Of a stretch of DNA of 64,000 nucleotides, positions 17,252 through 27,372 are shown piece by piece. This DNA comes from Vibrio neptunius. Lineage in GTDB: Bacteria > Pseudomonadota > Gammaproteobacteria > Enterobacterales > Vibrionaceae. The translations under genes were made by a program, and so were the position numbers. The DNA lies in the NCBI GenBank assembly GCA_019339365.1, contig CP079860.1, positions 1,364,001 through 1,428,000 on the forward strand, in the 5' to 3' direction. Numbering within the stretch: position 1 is the first letter of the stretch; each line of letters opens with the position of its first letter. The notes below the pieces were generated by a model. The model had not been told where the DNA came from. It saw nothing but the letters and a program-made list of their open reading frames with translations, and did not search any database.

Positions 17252-18700
17252 TTATACGTCGTAAGTCGTCGACGCTGTGTCACCGCCTGTACCAGTCCAG
17301 TTCGTGTGGAAGAACTCACCACGCGGACGGTCAGTACGCTCGTAAGTGTGAGCACCGAAGTAGTCACGTTGAGCTTGCAGTAGGTTAGCTGGCAGACGCG
17401 CTGTAGTGTAACCGTCAAGGAACGACAGTGCCGAGATGGTACAAGGCATTGGGATGCCAGCTTCTAGCGACTTAGCCGCGACTTTGCGCCATGCGCTGAG
17501 GCTGTTTTGTAGGATGCCTTTAAAGTAGTCATCTGAACCTAGGAATGCGATATCTGGGTTCGCTTCGTACGCATCACGGATGTTACCTAGGAATGCAGAT
17601 CGGATGATACAACCACCACGCCACATTAGAGCGACATTACCGTAGTTTAGGTCCCAACCGTTCTCGTTAGATGCTTCGCGCATTAGCATAAAGCCTTGAG
17701 CGTAAGAGATGATCTTAGAAGCCAGTAGAGCTTGACGAAGTGCGTCAACCCACTCTTGCTTATCGCCTTCAACTGGTGTGATTGTCTTACCGAATAGAGA
17801 CTCTGCTTCAACACGCTGATCTTTCAGTGCAGACAGACAACGTGAGAATACAGACTCAGAGATCAGCGTTAGAGGAATACCTAGGTCTAGCGCGTTGATA
17901 CCTGTCCATTTACCCGTGCCTTTTTGGCCAGCGGTGTCTAGGATCTTCTCTACTAGTGGCTCGCCATCTTCATCTTTGTAGCCAAGGATGTCAGCAGTGA
18001 TTTCTACTAGGTAGCTGTCTAGTTCAGTTTTGTTCCAGTCAGCGAAGACTGCTTGCATCTCGTCAGCAGACATACCAAGGCCATCTTTCATGAACTGGTA
18101 CGCTTCAGTGATAAGTTGCATGTCACCGTATTCGATGCCGTTGTGAACCATCTTAACGAAGTGGCCAGCACCGTCGTTACCAACCCAGTCACAACAAGGT
18201 TCGCCAGCGTCAGTTTTTGCAGAGATACCTTGGAAGATAGGCTTAACCGCTTCCCAAGCTTCGGCAGAACCGCCAGGCATGATTGAAGGACCAAAACGCG
18301 CGCCTTCTTCGCCACCAGAAACACCCGTACCGATGAAGTGGATGCCTTTCTCACGAAGAGCAGCCACACGACGGTTTGTGTCTGGGTAGTTAGTGTTACC
18401 ACCATCGATGATGATGTCGCCTTTGTCTAACAGAGGCACAAGTGCTTCGATGAACTTGTCAACGACGTCGCCCGCGCGAACCATTAGCATCACTTTACGT
18501 GGCGCTTCTAGCTTCTCAACCAGTTCTTCTAGAGAGTATGCACCAACGATATTAGTGTCTTTTGCTGGACCTTCTAGGAATTCGTCTACTTTCGCAGCAG
18601 TACGGTTGTGAGCAACCACTTTAAAGCCGTGATCGTTCATGTTCAGGATAAGGTTTTGACCCATTACTGCTAGGCCAATGACACCGATATCACCTTTCAT
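17252..18700 (-). CDS. gnd: 6-phosphogluconate dehydrogenase (decarboxylating)
   Basis: This 482-residue enzyme converts 6-phosphogluconate to ribulose 5-phosphate with NADP+ and CO2 release. It shows the N-terminal dinucleotide fold (GVIGLAVMGQNLILNMNDHG), IDGGNTNYPDT, GTGVSGGEEGARFGPSIMPG, the catalytic stretch FVKMVHNGIEYGDMQLI, and the C-terminal TDRPRGEFFHTNWTG. Length and motifs match the long bacterial form. It is the last enzyme of the zwf-pgl-gnd operon. Confidence 0.97.
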   Translation of the reverse strand: MKGDIGVIGLAVMGQNLILNMNDHGFKVVAHNRTAAKVDEFLEGPAKDTNIVGAYSLEELVEKLEAPRKVMLMVRAGDVVDKFIEALVPLLDKGDIIIDGGNTNYPDTNRRVAALREKGIHFIGTGVSGGEEGARFGPSIMPGGSAEAWEAVKPIFQGISAKTDAGEPCCDWVGNDGAGHFVKMVHNGIEYGDMQLITEAYQFMKDGLGMSADEMQAVFADWNKTELDSYLVEITADILGYKDEDGEPLVEKILDTAGQKGTGKWTGINALDLGIPLTLISESVFSRCLSALKDQRVEAESLFGKTITPVEGDKQEWVDALRQALLASKIISYAQGFMLMREASNENGWDLNYGNVALMWRGGCIIRSAFLGNIRDAYEANPDIAFLGSDDYFKGILQNSLSAWRKVAAKSLEAGIPMPCTISALSFLDGYTTARLPANLLQAQRDYFGAHTYERTDRPRGEFFHTNWTGTGGDTASTTYDV

Positions 18701-18737
18701 TATTTCTCTCCAATTTCTCTAAAAATGGACGCTCGCA

Positions 18738-19454
18738 TTACGCGATTTTTGCTGCTGCGTCTGAATCTAAGTACCACTCGGTCTCGCCAGCTTTAGACTG
18801 GATTTTCGCCGCTGGATACGGCAGCTCGCTTGCCGGAGTAGTATGAATTTCGTTTACGATTTCAACTTTGCCTGCACCAAGTACAAGATAGCTGATACGC
18901 TTAGCGGCTTCTAAAACTTTCGCTGTTTTAGAAACACGAATCTGCCCTGATTCAGGGTGAGAAGCCAATACTGATAGGTTCTCATCTTGGTAGTCAGTCT
19001 GGCCTGGGAACAGTGATGCTGTGTGTCCATCTGCACCGACGCCTAGCAGAATCCAATCGAAAACAGGTGTGCCGTTCTCAGTCGGAATCACATCTGCCAT
19101 CTCTTGTGCGAATCGCTCAGCTTCCGCTTTTGGTTCTTCTTCGCCACGGATGCGATGGATGTTTTCAGCTGGTAGGTTCACTTGGCTAAATAGCAATGCG
19201 TTCGCTTCACCGTAGTTGCTTTCTGTATCGTCAGGTGCCACACAGCGCTCGTCACCCCACCAGAAGTGCAGGTTATTCCACTGGATGGATGTAGCGTATT
19301 TGTTGGTTGATAGTAGCTTAAACAGCATTTTAGGTGTGCTACCACCAGACAGTGAAATGTGAACAGGTCGACCTAGTTCGCTGAACGCTTTCATGTCATT
19401 CGCTAAGCTTTCTACCACCTGTTGTGCTGTTGGGAAGATCTTATGGTTGATCAT
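18738..19454 (-). CDS. pgl: 6-phosphogluconolactonase
   Basis: This 238-residue DevB-type lactonase hydrolyses 6-phosphogluconolactone. Motifs include [32 protein letters not shown] and [17 protein letters not shown]. The ATG at 19454 overlaps the zwf stop (ATGA), which implies translational coupling; the frame extends upstream to 19502, but that part lies inside zwf. It sits between zwf and gnd, so all three enzymes of the oxidative pentose phosphate pathway are made together. Confidence 0.95.
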   Translation of the reverse strand: MINHKIFPTAQQVVESLANDMKAFSELGRPVHISLSGGSTPKMLFKLLSTNKYATSIQWNNLHFWWGDERCVAPDDTESNYGEANALLFSQVNLPAENIHRIRGEEEPKAEAERFAQEMADVIPTENGTPVFDWILLGVGADGHTASLFPGQTDYQDENLSVLASHPESGQIRVSKTAKVLEAAKRISYLVLGAGKVEIVNEIHTTPASELPYPAAKIQSKAGETEWYLDSDAAAKIA

Positions 19455-20953
19455 AGTTCGCAGTAGTCCGTATCGGTTAGGTTCTTGCATGGGAAGCGCC
19501 AAGCGCGGTTAGCGCGCTGAAGGAGATCATCTGCTTCTTTTGGTCCCCATGTGCCACAAGCGTAACCAAATAGCGCTTGTGGGTCTTGTTTGAAATCGAG
19601 AATTGGCTGAACGTACTTCCAGCAAGCTTCTACTGCATCAGTACGCGCGAATAGAGTCGCATCGCCATTCAAAGCATCAAGTAGTAAACGCTCATACGCA
19701 GTCAGCATCTGAGTCTCTTCCAAATCATTGTAAGAGAAGTTCATCTTCACTTCTTTAGCTTTAAAGCCAGCACCTGGTTCTTTAAGGCCAAAACTCATCT
19801 GAATGCCTTCGTCCGGTTGGATACGAATGATGAGTTTGTTTTCAGGGGCGTTTTGACCAAACACTGGGTGCGGTGTGTTCTTAAAGTGGATAACCACTTC
19901 TGTTACGCGTGTCGGCAGTCGCTTACCAGTACGCACGTAGAATGGCACACCGTTCCAACGCCAGTTGTTGATGTAGGCTTTTAGACCAATGTAGGTTTCA
20001 GTACGTGAATCTTCGGCGACACCGTTTTCTTCACGGTAGCCCAGTAAGTGCTCTCCGCGAACTTCAGATGCGGTGTATTGGCCGAGAACAAGGTCTTTAC
20101 GTAGAGATTCTTCGTCTAGAGGTTTCAAACACTGTAGAACTTTAACCACTTCGTCACGCATTGAATCGGCGTTGATTTGTGCTGGTGGCTCCATCCCCAC
20201 CATAGCAAGAACTTGCAGCAAGTGGTTTTGGAACATGTCACGTACCGCACCAGAGCCATCGTAATAACCGCCACGCTCTTCAACACCCAAGAATTCAGCA
20301 CCGGTGATCTCAACGTATTCAATAAAGTTGCGATTCCAAAGCGGTTCAAACATCGCATTTGAGAAACGCAGAACCAGTAGGTTCTGTACTGTTTCTTTAC
20401 CAAGGTAATGGTCGATACGGTAGATTTGGTGCTCTTGGAAGTGTTCGTGAATCTCTTTATCGAGCTTTTGAGCAGACTCAAGATCGTAGCCGAACGGCTT
20501 TTCGATGATGAGTCGTTTCCAACCATCCTCTTCGTTACTTAGACCATGTGTAGCAAGGCTAGCAGGAATGATACTGTATAGGCTTGGTGGAGTAGCTAGG
20601 TAGAATAGCGTGTTACGTTGCTCGAAGTGGTACTGTTCGGACAGTTGGTCAAGACGGGTAACCAGTTTGCTGTAGTCTGCGGTATCAGAGGTATTGATCG
20701 CTTGGTAGTGCAGGTGATTAATGAATGCATCTAGCGTTGCAGGCTCAGTTTTTTCCATTTCCTGAAGTGAGTGCTTCAGTTTCTCGCGGTAAGACTCGTC
20801 GCTGTATTCCGTGCGGCTGACACCTAGAATGGCGAAGTTTTGTGGAAGCTGCTTACTCGCATAAAGGTGGTATAAAGCAGGGATTAACTTACGATACGTT
20901 AAGTCTCCCGAAGCACCAAAAATAACGATGCTGCTGTTTTCTGGTATTACCAT
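19451..20953 (-). CDS. zwf: Glucose-6-phosphate 1-dehydrogenase
   Basis: This 500-residue enzyme catalyses the first step of the oxidative pentose phosphate pathway. It has [20 protein letters not shown] (NADP+ fold), the active-site [19 protein letters not shown] with its catalytic His-Asp region, and [17 protein letters not shown]. The start is the second of two adjacent ATGs (20956 and 20953), behind an AAGGGA site; the longer frame to 20995 adds 14 residues not seen in the family. It heads the zwf-pgl-gnd operon. Confidence 0.96.
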   Translation of the reverse strand: MVIPENSSIVIFGASGDLTYRKLIPALYHLYASKQLPQNFAILGVSRTEYSDESYREKLKHSLQEMEKTEPATLDAFINHLHYQAINTSDTADYSKLVTRLDQLSEQYHFEQRNTLFYLATPPSLYSIIPASLATHGLSNEEDGWKRLIIEKPFGYDLESAQKLDKEIHEHFQEHQIYRIDHYLGKETVQNLLVLRFSNAMFEPLWNRNFIEYVEITGAEFLGVEERGGYYDGSGAVRDMFQNHLLQVLAMVGMEPPAQINADSMRDEVVKVLQCLKPLDEESLRKDLVLGQYTASEVRGEHLLGYREENGVAEDSRTETYIGLKAYINNWRWNGVPFYVRTGKRLPTRVTEVVIHFKNTPHPVFGQNAPENKLIIRIQPDEGIQMSFGLKEPGAGFKAKEVKMNFSYNDLEETQMLTAYERLLLDALNGDATLFARTDAVEACWKYVQPILDFKQDPQALFGYACGTWGPKEADDLLQRANRAWRFPCKNLTDTDYCEL

Positions 20954-20956
20954 CAT

Positions 20957-21296
20957 CTTTCCCTTAGAAACGAGGTAGTTATCATGTGCCGTCAATGCTG
21001 GCTTTTGGAAGTGCCAACCCTATCAACGGGACTTCAAAATTGATAATCGGTGATGCCTATTACTTTGATAGCCAAAACCTTAATCTTCTTGAGCTATAGA
21101 GATAAATCTCAGTTCGGCAGCGTATTGTCTATGAGTATTTGATATACATCAACCTTTGTGAAGGCAATCGATTAAATATTGACTAGCCAAATAGTCAGAT
21201 TATTGATTTTTATAGGTTTATAGAGAGGTTGTATAGATGAGTATAAATAGAGTAACAAATCTAATTGTTTACATGATTGAAACGTTTTATACGGAT
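20957..21296. other. Intergenic region between zwf and the HD-GYP gene
   Basis: About 340 AT-rich bases that must contain the zwf promoter on the minus strand and the end of the HD-GYP transcript. I find no open frame, no clear intrinsic terminator and no operator I can name. Confidence 0.4.
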
Positions 21297-24173
21297 TTAG
21301 AATGAAGTCCTCAGGTGTGCTTTGATGGTTTGAATATGCGCTTCTCTTTCGACAGGAACGATTTGCTGAGGCGCTAAGAACATCTCAGCGTATTTCTGAT
21401 CAATTTCGTGTTCTAAGAAGAGTAAGTAAAGCTTAGGATCGATATGACCTGAAGTGGCCATGTGAGTCATGATGTTGAGTGATTCCTCCAGATTCTTCGC
21501 TTTTTTATAAGGTCTGTCACTGGAAGTGAGTGCTTCAAATACATCCGCAATGGCCATAACTCTGGCCGGGATAGAAAGTTGGTCTTCGTTTAACCCTCTT
21601 GGGTACCCTTTCCCATCCATGCGTTCATGGTGTCCGCCTGCTATTTCCGGAATATTTTTCAAATGCTCAGGGTAAGGAAGACGACCAAGCATCGTAATCG
21701 TTTGAATGATATGGTCATTGATAATGAAGCGCTCTTCATCATTTAAGGTTCCGTAGCGAATGGAGAGGTTGTACAGTTCGCCACGATTGTATTTGAGGTC
21801 GCTTGGTTGCAGAACGAAACTCTCTTTCCAGACATCTTGTGGGCTTTCGCCCCGTTCCCATGGTATTTGGTGGACTTGTTTGTCGCTTAGTAAAGGCTCC
21901 ATCACGGGTAATGTTTCAGTCCTACCAGCGCGTTGCTTCTCAACCCAAGACACACCAGTTTGGTTGTCGAGAGTGCGTTTCCATTGTCTTTTAGCAATGG
22001 TATGGAGTCGCTCAATGGCAGATTCTTCCATTTGCTCACTACCGACATTGCATTGAGCGACAAACTCAAACTCGTCGTCTAGAGCGTTCAGCGTCTCTTC
22101 TAGTGCATGTTTTAGCTCTGAGGCGCTACCTCCTTGGTAAAGCCCTTGCCAGTAGTCCACTTCAGCTTGTGCTTTGAGCAGTTCAAAACGCATTCGGACT
22201 TCGTGGATGCGATCGTAAATGGTTTCTAGTTTCGTTGCTTTATCTATCACGTATTCCGGTGTGGTTATCTTGCCACAGTCGTGCAGCCATGCCGCTAAGT
22301 GAAGCTCTTCCCACTTTTCCTTGTTCATCTTAAACTGAGGGAAGTGGATGTTGTCATCTTGTGCGACCTGAGTGAGCATTTTTGTTAATTCAGGTACACG
22401 TTGGCAATGGCTACCTGTGTAAGGGGATTTAGTATCTATTGCGGAAGCCATCAATTCGATGAATGCGTTGAGCATATCTTTTTGTTGCTGCATCTGATCG
22501 ATGTTTTCTTTGGCGATTTCAGCAAAGCTCAGCAGTTCTTTAAGGAAGGCATGTTTATCGCATTGTGCTTTAGAGATGTTTCGTTCATACCCAAGCAGTA
22601 AAATGCCAACTAAACGTTTTTCTCGGTTGAGTAATGGGAAAAAGTAAACGTCAGAATTATAGAAACACGCTTTATATCGGTTGAGGACATTGTCACTTCG
22701 ATTGAGGTGTACGATCTCACCTCGGTGTAAGTCGGTTTTTAACCAAGCCGTTTCAGACAGGAATTCATTTAACTCGATTTTGAATGGAATAATGGCATGG
22801 TTTGCCGAAACTTCAAACGCATTCTGCTTTTCTGAATATGTATAGAGAACGATGGTTTCTGCTTTCGTGACGAGGTAACTTTGGTGGGTGATGGTTTTGG
22901 CTAAAACAGAAAAGTCCTGATTGCTGGCTGTCTCTCGCAATAACCTCAGTAAGTCGTGCAATGTGTGTTCCATGAGTTCGATCGATTGGGTCAAATTAGC
23001 GACTTCTCTGATGGCACTCCTGGGGTAACGAGTTTTCTTAAAATCAAAGCGGGTGATGTTATCAGTCAATAATACCAAGTTGTGCAAAGGGGTGGCGAGT
23101 TTGTTAGCGACAAGCCAAACAACCAAAAAGCTCAGTGCCAGCATAACAATGGCTACTATGATTTGCCTGTCCCGCATGGACAGTAGATTTACTAATAAAT
23201 CGTCTTGTGGTGTCGCCTCCGCGAGTAAAAGGCGCACATGCTCGTTAAGGACAACGGGGGTTAGCGTTACCGACCAGTCTTGACCCTCTTGGACAAAAGC
23301 TTCGTAAAGTGTTTGGCTACTATGCCGGTTGAGGATTGGTGCGAATAAGCTCTGTTCAAGCTGTTGCCGTATTTGGCCGTTTTCTTGAGTTAAGTCAATA
23401 CTAGCTTGATGCTGAGCTAGAACCCTAAACTGGTTATCAAACAGAACCAATTTGGTATTGTTGGAGAAGCCAATTTCACCAATCTGCTCAGATAGTGAAG
23501 ACAAAGTGAAATCTGCCGCAACGACTTTTCCTCCATCCGAGGAGCGGCGAGATAAAGTCACCCCGTTGGTTTTCAGAAAGTAAAAAAAGTAGGGTTCGGT
23601 CAGTCGTATATCACCATCAGGGTCGGCATTCACAAACCACGGCCTGACCCTTGGATCAAATTCATTGTCATTGGTTTTTTTGTAGCCGACGCGCTGATGG
23701 TTGCCATCCAGGTAGTGGAACTCATTGAAACCGTCAGTTTTGGTGAAGTTGATCATCATGCTTGCTTTGGGCGGTGCGCCAAATCTCTGGCGTGACTTAT
23801 TGTCACGCAGTGGACGAATCATAGTGAACTCACCCTCTTCGTTAGCATAGAAAAGTGCAACAAGCCCCTGATTTCTTTGGAAAATAAGTTCTAATGATGA
23901 AAGGAACTGCTCCGCCTTATCAGGGGCTTGGCGTTCACTGATGATGGAGCTAAGTGCCATGAAATCGAGCGTAGTGAGAATGGGTCCCGTACTTACTTTG
24001 AACGTCGACTCTAATTTACGACTATTTTCGCTGCTCAGCTCTTTGGCACTGACGGTAAGCAACTGTTGGGAGTGGTGATAGCTTATCGCAATGAGTACCG
24101 CACCAACCAAAGAGGTCAGTACTAGAAACAAGCTCGTAATATGGATGCTCAACGAATAGTGACGTTTCTTCAT
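21297..24173 (-). CDS. Cache-GAF-HD-GYP cyclic-di-GMP phosphodiesterase-like protein
   Basis: This 958-residue membrane protein has a transmembrane helix near residues 10-30, a periplasmic double-Cache sensor (about 35-330, with DPRVRPWFVNAD), a second helix near 338-360, a HAMP-like linker, a GAF-like domain (about 425-560) and a C-terminal HD-GYP domain. The metal/catalytic motifs are present: HDCGKI near 635 and HHERMDGKGYP near 848. About 140 extra residues separate the HD helix region from the part with NDEERFIINDHI. It should hydrolyse cyclic-di-GMP in response to an external ligand. Confidence 0.85.
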   Translation of the reverse strand: MKKRHYSLSIHITSLFLVLTSLVGAVLIAISYHHSQQLLTVSAKELSSENSRKLESTFKVSTGPILTTLDFMALSSIISERQAPDKAEQFLSSLELIFQRNQGLVALFYANEEGEFTMIRPLRDNKSRQRFGAPPKASMMINFTKTDGFNEFHYLDGNHQRVGYKKTNDNEFDPRVRPWFVNADPDGDIRLTEPYFFYFLKTNGVTLSRRSSDGGKVVAADFTLSSLSEQIGEIGFSNNTKLVLFDNQFRVLAQHQASIDLTQENGQIRQQLEQSLFAPILNRHSSQTLYEAFVQEGQDWSVTLTPVVLNEHVRLLLAEATPQDDLLVNLLSMRDRQIIVAIVMLALSFLVVWLVANKLATPLHNLVLLTDNITRFDFKKTRYPRSAIREVANLTQSIELMEHTLHDLLRLLRETASNQDFSVLAKTITHQSYLVTKAETIVLYTYSEKQNAFEVSANHAIIPFKIELNEFLSETAWLKTDLHRGEIVHLNRSDNVLNRYKACFYNSDVYFFPLLNREKRLVGILLLGYERNISKAQCDKHAFLKELLSFAEIAKENIDQMQQQKDMLNAFIELMASAIDTKSPYTGSHCQRVPELTKMLTQVAQDDNIHFPQFKMNKEKWEELHLAAWLHDCGKITTPEYVIDKATKLETIYDRIHEVRMRFELLKAQAEVDYWQGLYQGGSASELKHALEETLNALDDEFEFVAQCNVGSEQMEESAIERLHTIAKRQWKRTLDNQTGVSWVEKQRAGRTETLPVMEPLLSDKQVHQIPWERGESPQDVWKESFVLQPSDLKYNRGELYNLSIRYGTLNDEERFIINDHIIQTITMLGRLPYPEHLKNIPEIAGGHHERMDGKGYPRGLNEDQLSIPARVMAIADVFEALTSSDRPYKKAKNLEESLNIMTHMATSGHIDPKLYLLFLEHEIDQKYAEMFLAPQQIVPVEREAHIQTIKAHLRTSF

Positions 24174-24339
24174 TTCATGCCCACTAGTGAGATACTTAAT
24201 AAGTATTGGTCAATATATGAATCATGCAAAAGTTGTGGTGGAATGTATGGCGGCTCAGTCGATAGTGAGCGGATTTATAAAGGAATAGGTTATTGAATCG
24301 ACTATAATTATTAAAGGTATCGTAAAGGGAATAAACAGG

Positions 24340-24789
24340 ATGTTGACTTTAAACTATCAGATCGAAGTGGCGTCAACGCCAGAAATCATCTGGAAAGTGC
24401 TCACCGAACTAGAACTGTACTCACAATGGGCAACAGCCTTTTCACCTCAGTCTCAGTTTGAAGGTGAGTGGTTAGAAGGGAATCATATCGCTTTTTTTGA
24501 TCCCGAACTCGGTGGAACAAGGGCGCTTGTTGACCGGATAGAAAAGCACAAAGTGATTGAATATCATCATATTGCTATTTTTAACCCGGAACATATTCAA
24601 GACATAGATAGTGATGCAGCACAAAAGTGGATAGGCAGTAAAGAAAGCTATCAGATTACCCCTCTGGAAAACTCAGTTTTGCTTAAAGTGACAATTGAAA
24701 CTCATCCAGATTTTGTCAGCATGTTTAATGTTGGATGGGGGAAAGCGTTGCCTATGATCAAAGTAATCTGCGAGCAACAGAATCCGTAA
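24340..24789 (+). CDS. SRPBCC (START-like) domain protein
   Basis: This 149-residue soluble protein has the SRPBCC/polyketide-cyclase-like pattern: MLTLNYQIEVASTPEIIWKV, the strand-helix opening VLTELELYSQWATAFSPQSQ, and a C-terminal long helix FNVGWGKALPMIKVICEQQ. The fold forms a hydrophobic pocket for small ligands. It is 50 bases upstream of a PHP-domain gene and may be cotranscribed with it. The ligand and role are unknown. Confidence 0.75.
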   Translation: MLTLNYQIEVASTPEIIWKVLTELELYSQWATAFSPQSQFEGEWLEGNHIAFFDPELGGTRALVDRIEKHKVIEYHHIAIFNPEHIQDIDSDAAQKWIGSKESYQITPLENSVLLKVTIETHPDFVSMFNVGWGKALPMIKVICEQQNP

Positions 24790-24839
24790 ATGGTTAACAT
24801 TATGGCTGGACGACGTTGAAATTGAGGTAAATTGTCTTT

Positions 24840-25583
24840 ATGAAGCTTGTTGTTGATACTCATACCCATACTTATGCCAGTGGCCATGCTTATAGTACGC
24901 TTATTGAGAATGCTAAGCTGGCAAAAATGAACGGTTTGGAGATGTTTTGTACCACTGATCACGCAGAATCTATGCCCGGTGCGCCGCATTACTGGTTTTT
25001 TTCAAACCAACGGGTTTTGCCTCGATTTATTGAAGGTGTTGCGGTGATTCGGGGGATTGAATCCAATATACTCAACATTCAAGGTGAAGTGGATATTCAT
25101 CCCTCGTCACAAAAAAACCTTGATTGGGCAATCGCAAGTTTCCATGAAGCAGTGTTTCGTCCTGCGAGTGAGAAAGAACACACTGAAGCGCTTATCAATA
25201 CCATACGCCGTGGTCGAATCGATGCGCTGGGCCACTTGGGCAACCCAAACTTCGATTTTGACTATCAATCGGTTCTTGCGTGTGCCAAAGATAATAACGT
25301 TGCCATCGAAATTAATAACACCACACTAAAAGGCAATAGCAGGGTGGGGAGTGTTGAACGCTGCTATGAGATTGCACAAATCGGCAAGGAATTGGGCGTG
25401 TACTTTACCACAGGGAGTGATGCACATTTCTGTCATGAAGTCGGTAACCTTAGTTTGGTGTCCAAGCTGATGGATGATGTGGGCATCGACAGTGCTCAGG
25501 TTATCACGTATTCTGTTCGTCAATTCCTCGATTTTCTTGAACTGCGTGGTCGAGTCCCTATCGAGGAGTACATCAATTTATAA
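24840..25583 (+). CDS. PHP-domain phosphatase/hydrolase (YcdX-like)
   Basis: This 247-residue metal-dependent hydrolase opens [20 protein letters not shown], the PHP signature with metal-binding histidines. Further metal sites appear in [50 protein letters not shown] and [14 protein letters not shown]. Length and motif order match the YcdX/YcdX-like phosphatase group, which hydrolyses phosphoester substrates with three metal ions. The physiological substrate is not evident. Confidence 0.87.
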   Translation: MKLVVDTHTHTYASGHAYSTLIENAKLAKMNGLEMFCTTDHAESMPGAPHYWFFSNQRVLPRFIEGVAVIRGIESNILNIQGEVDIHPSSQKNLDWAIASFHEAVFRPASEKEHTEALINTIRRGRIDALGHLGNPNFDFDYQSVLACAKDNNVAIEINNTTLKGNSRVGSVERCYEIAQIGKELGVYFTTGSDAHFCHEVGNLSLVSKLMDDVGIDSAQVITYSVRQFLDFLELRGRVPIEEYINL

Positions 25584-25662
25584 GTTGATATAATTTCCAT
25601 CTCAAGTGTGTTGAATGAATTCAGTATACTTATCTCTACTATTTCAAGATAAGAACAAGACA

Positions 25663-26046
25663 ATGAAACAGTTAATTCCGGCTCTGGTACTGATGGTATC
25701 AGCACAGGCTTTTGCGTCAGATTTCGATCTGAAGGCAACAATGAAGCAAATGAAAGTTGAATTTAAACACGCTGCTGAAGCGACTGAAATTACGGATATG
25801 AAAGCAGCAGTGTCTAACCTGTCAAACCTCGTTGAGCAATCGAAGCGTGGAGATTACCCACCCGAAAAGTTTGATACCTATCTTGAAGGTTTTAATAAGC
25901 TTTCAGGTGCTTTGGAGCAGATAGAAGCTGAATTGGATGCGGGTGATATGGCGTCAGCGAAGGAATCCCTTCGTGAGGTCGATGATCTTCGCATTGAATA
26001 TCACGATAAACGTAACCCAAGTATCTGGAGTAAGTTATTCGGCTAA
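25663..26046 (+). CDS. Cytochrome b562-family periplasmic protein
   Basis: This 127-residue protein has a signal peptide (MKQLIPALVLMVSAQAFAS, cleavage near residue 19) and a four-helix-bundle mature part. A Met in KATMKQMK near the mature N-terminus and a His in RIEYHDKRN near the C-terminus sit where cytochrome b562 ligates heme, so heme binding is plausible. The frame extends to 25615, but the ATG at 25663 starts the signal peptide. Its stop overlaps the convergent uhpC stop. Confidence 0.75.
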   Translation: MKQLIPALVLMVSAQAFASDFDLKATMKQMKVEFKHAAEATEITDMKAAVSNLSNLVEQSKRGDYPPEKFDTYLEGFNKLSGALEQIEAELDAGDMASAKESLREVDDLRIEYHDKRNPSIWSKLFG

Positions 26047-27362
26047 CTTAATGTTTTATTTGGACTGTTACCAAATTGTGCCTGTAAGAAAGGCAGGAGT
26101 AACAGTCCAATAACCGCTGAGCAGATCGAGATGGTGACGAAAAAACCAGTCCAGTGAAATTGTTCCATTATCATGGCCATAGGGTATCCAGCCAGTGCGG
26201 CTCCCATATAAGCAAATAGCCCAACGAAGCCTGTTGCAGCACCTGCTGAGTCTTTGTGCGAACATTCTGCCGCAGCCATACCAATCAGCATTTGGGGACC
26301 AAATACAAAGAATCCAATCACAAAGAAGCCTGCCGCTTGAAACGCAAAATTAGTCACTGGCATTAGCCACAAAGCGGCGACTGACAAGAAGATTCCCATC
26401 GCAAAAATCAGGTTCATCGGGCCACGATTTCCACCAAATAACTTATCTGAGCCCCAACCGGCCACCAGAGAGCCGATAAAACCGCCGATTTCAAACAAGG
26501 ACAAAGCAGCATTTGCGTTGATCAAATCGAAGTTATGCTGTTCAGTCAGGTAAAGGTTACCCCAATCATTCACCGCTGTTCGTACGATGTAAACCAGCAC
26601 ATAGCTAAACGCCAGCAACCAAATGTATTTGTTGTTCAGGACGTAGGTACGCAATATTTGGTGAGATTTGAGGCCAATACCATCGTTCTCTTGTGCCAGC
26701 TCCAGCTTGTCGTTTTTCCATCGACCTATGGTGGGTAACCCCATGGTGATAGGTTTGTCTCTGAGTCTCCAACAAAGGAAAAGTCCGATGATGACACCAA
26801 TCACCCCAGGGACAATAAAACCTTCTCGCCAGCTGTAATGCAGGACCATGTAACCGACCACAAGAGGGATTAACGCGCCACCAACGTTATGAGCTGTATT
26901 CCAGATTGCCCAAAAGAAACCACGTTCTGAGCGTGAATACCATGTAGTCAGCAGCTTTGAACAGGAAGGCCACCCCCAACCCTGAAACCAAGCATTCAGA
27001 ACCCAAAGTGTGAAAAGTGCGTAGAGTGAACTGGATAAACCGAACAGAATGTTAATAATTCCAGTTGCAATTAAACCAATCCCCATAAAATAGCGAGGAT
27101 TGGAGCGATCCGAGACGATTCCGGAAATAAATTTAGATAAACCGTAGGTCAAATAGAAGAAGGTGCCCATTAAACCTATGTCACCTTTGTCTAAACCTAG
27201 GTCTGTGATCAAAGCGGGCGTGGCGTAATTGAATGTCTTACGGGTAAAGTAAAAACCAGCATAGCCGAGATACATGCCGACCATGATGTGCAGTCGCCAG
27301 TAATGGTAAGTTGAGTTTACCTCTTGGGAACTGCGATTAGGCGCATCGATAAAATCGGACAT
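26043..27362 (-). CDS. uhpC: Hexose-phosphate sensor UhpC (major facilitator fold)
   Basis: This 439-residue, 12-helix membrane protein of the organophosphate:phosphate antiporter family closely follows E. coli UhpC (YRYWRRH-like YHYWRLH start, GYAGFYFTRKTFNYA, FISGIVSDRSNPRYFMGIGL, GWGSDKLFGGNRGPMNLIFA). In E. coli, UhpC senses external glucose 6-phosphate and works with the kinase UhpB. The gene begins 10 bases after uhpB on the same strand and is identified by that context as sensor rather than transporter. Confidence 0.92.
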   Translation of the reverse strand: MSDFIDAPNRSSQEVNSTYHYWRLHIMVGMYLGYAGFYFTRKTFNYATPALITDLGLDKGDIGLMGTFFYLTYGLSKFISGIVSDRSNPRYFMGIGLIATGIINILFGLSSSLYALFTLWVLNAWFQGWGWPSCSKLLTTWYSRSERGFFWAIWNTAHNVGGALIPLVVGYMVLHYSWREGFIVPGVIGVIIGLFLCWRLRDKPITMGLPTIGRWKNDKLELAQENDGIGLKSHQILRTYVLNNKYIWLLAFSYVLVYIVRTAVNDWGNLYLTEQHNFDLINANAALSLFEIGGFIGSLVAGWGSDKLFGGNRGPMNLIFAMGIFLSVAALWLMPVTNFAFQAAGFFVIGFFVFGPQMLIGMAAAECSHKDSAGAATGFVGLFAYMGAALAGYPMAMIMEQFHWTGFFVTISICSAVIGLLLLPFLQAQFGNSPNKTLS

Positions 27363-27372
27363 AGGCTAAACC

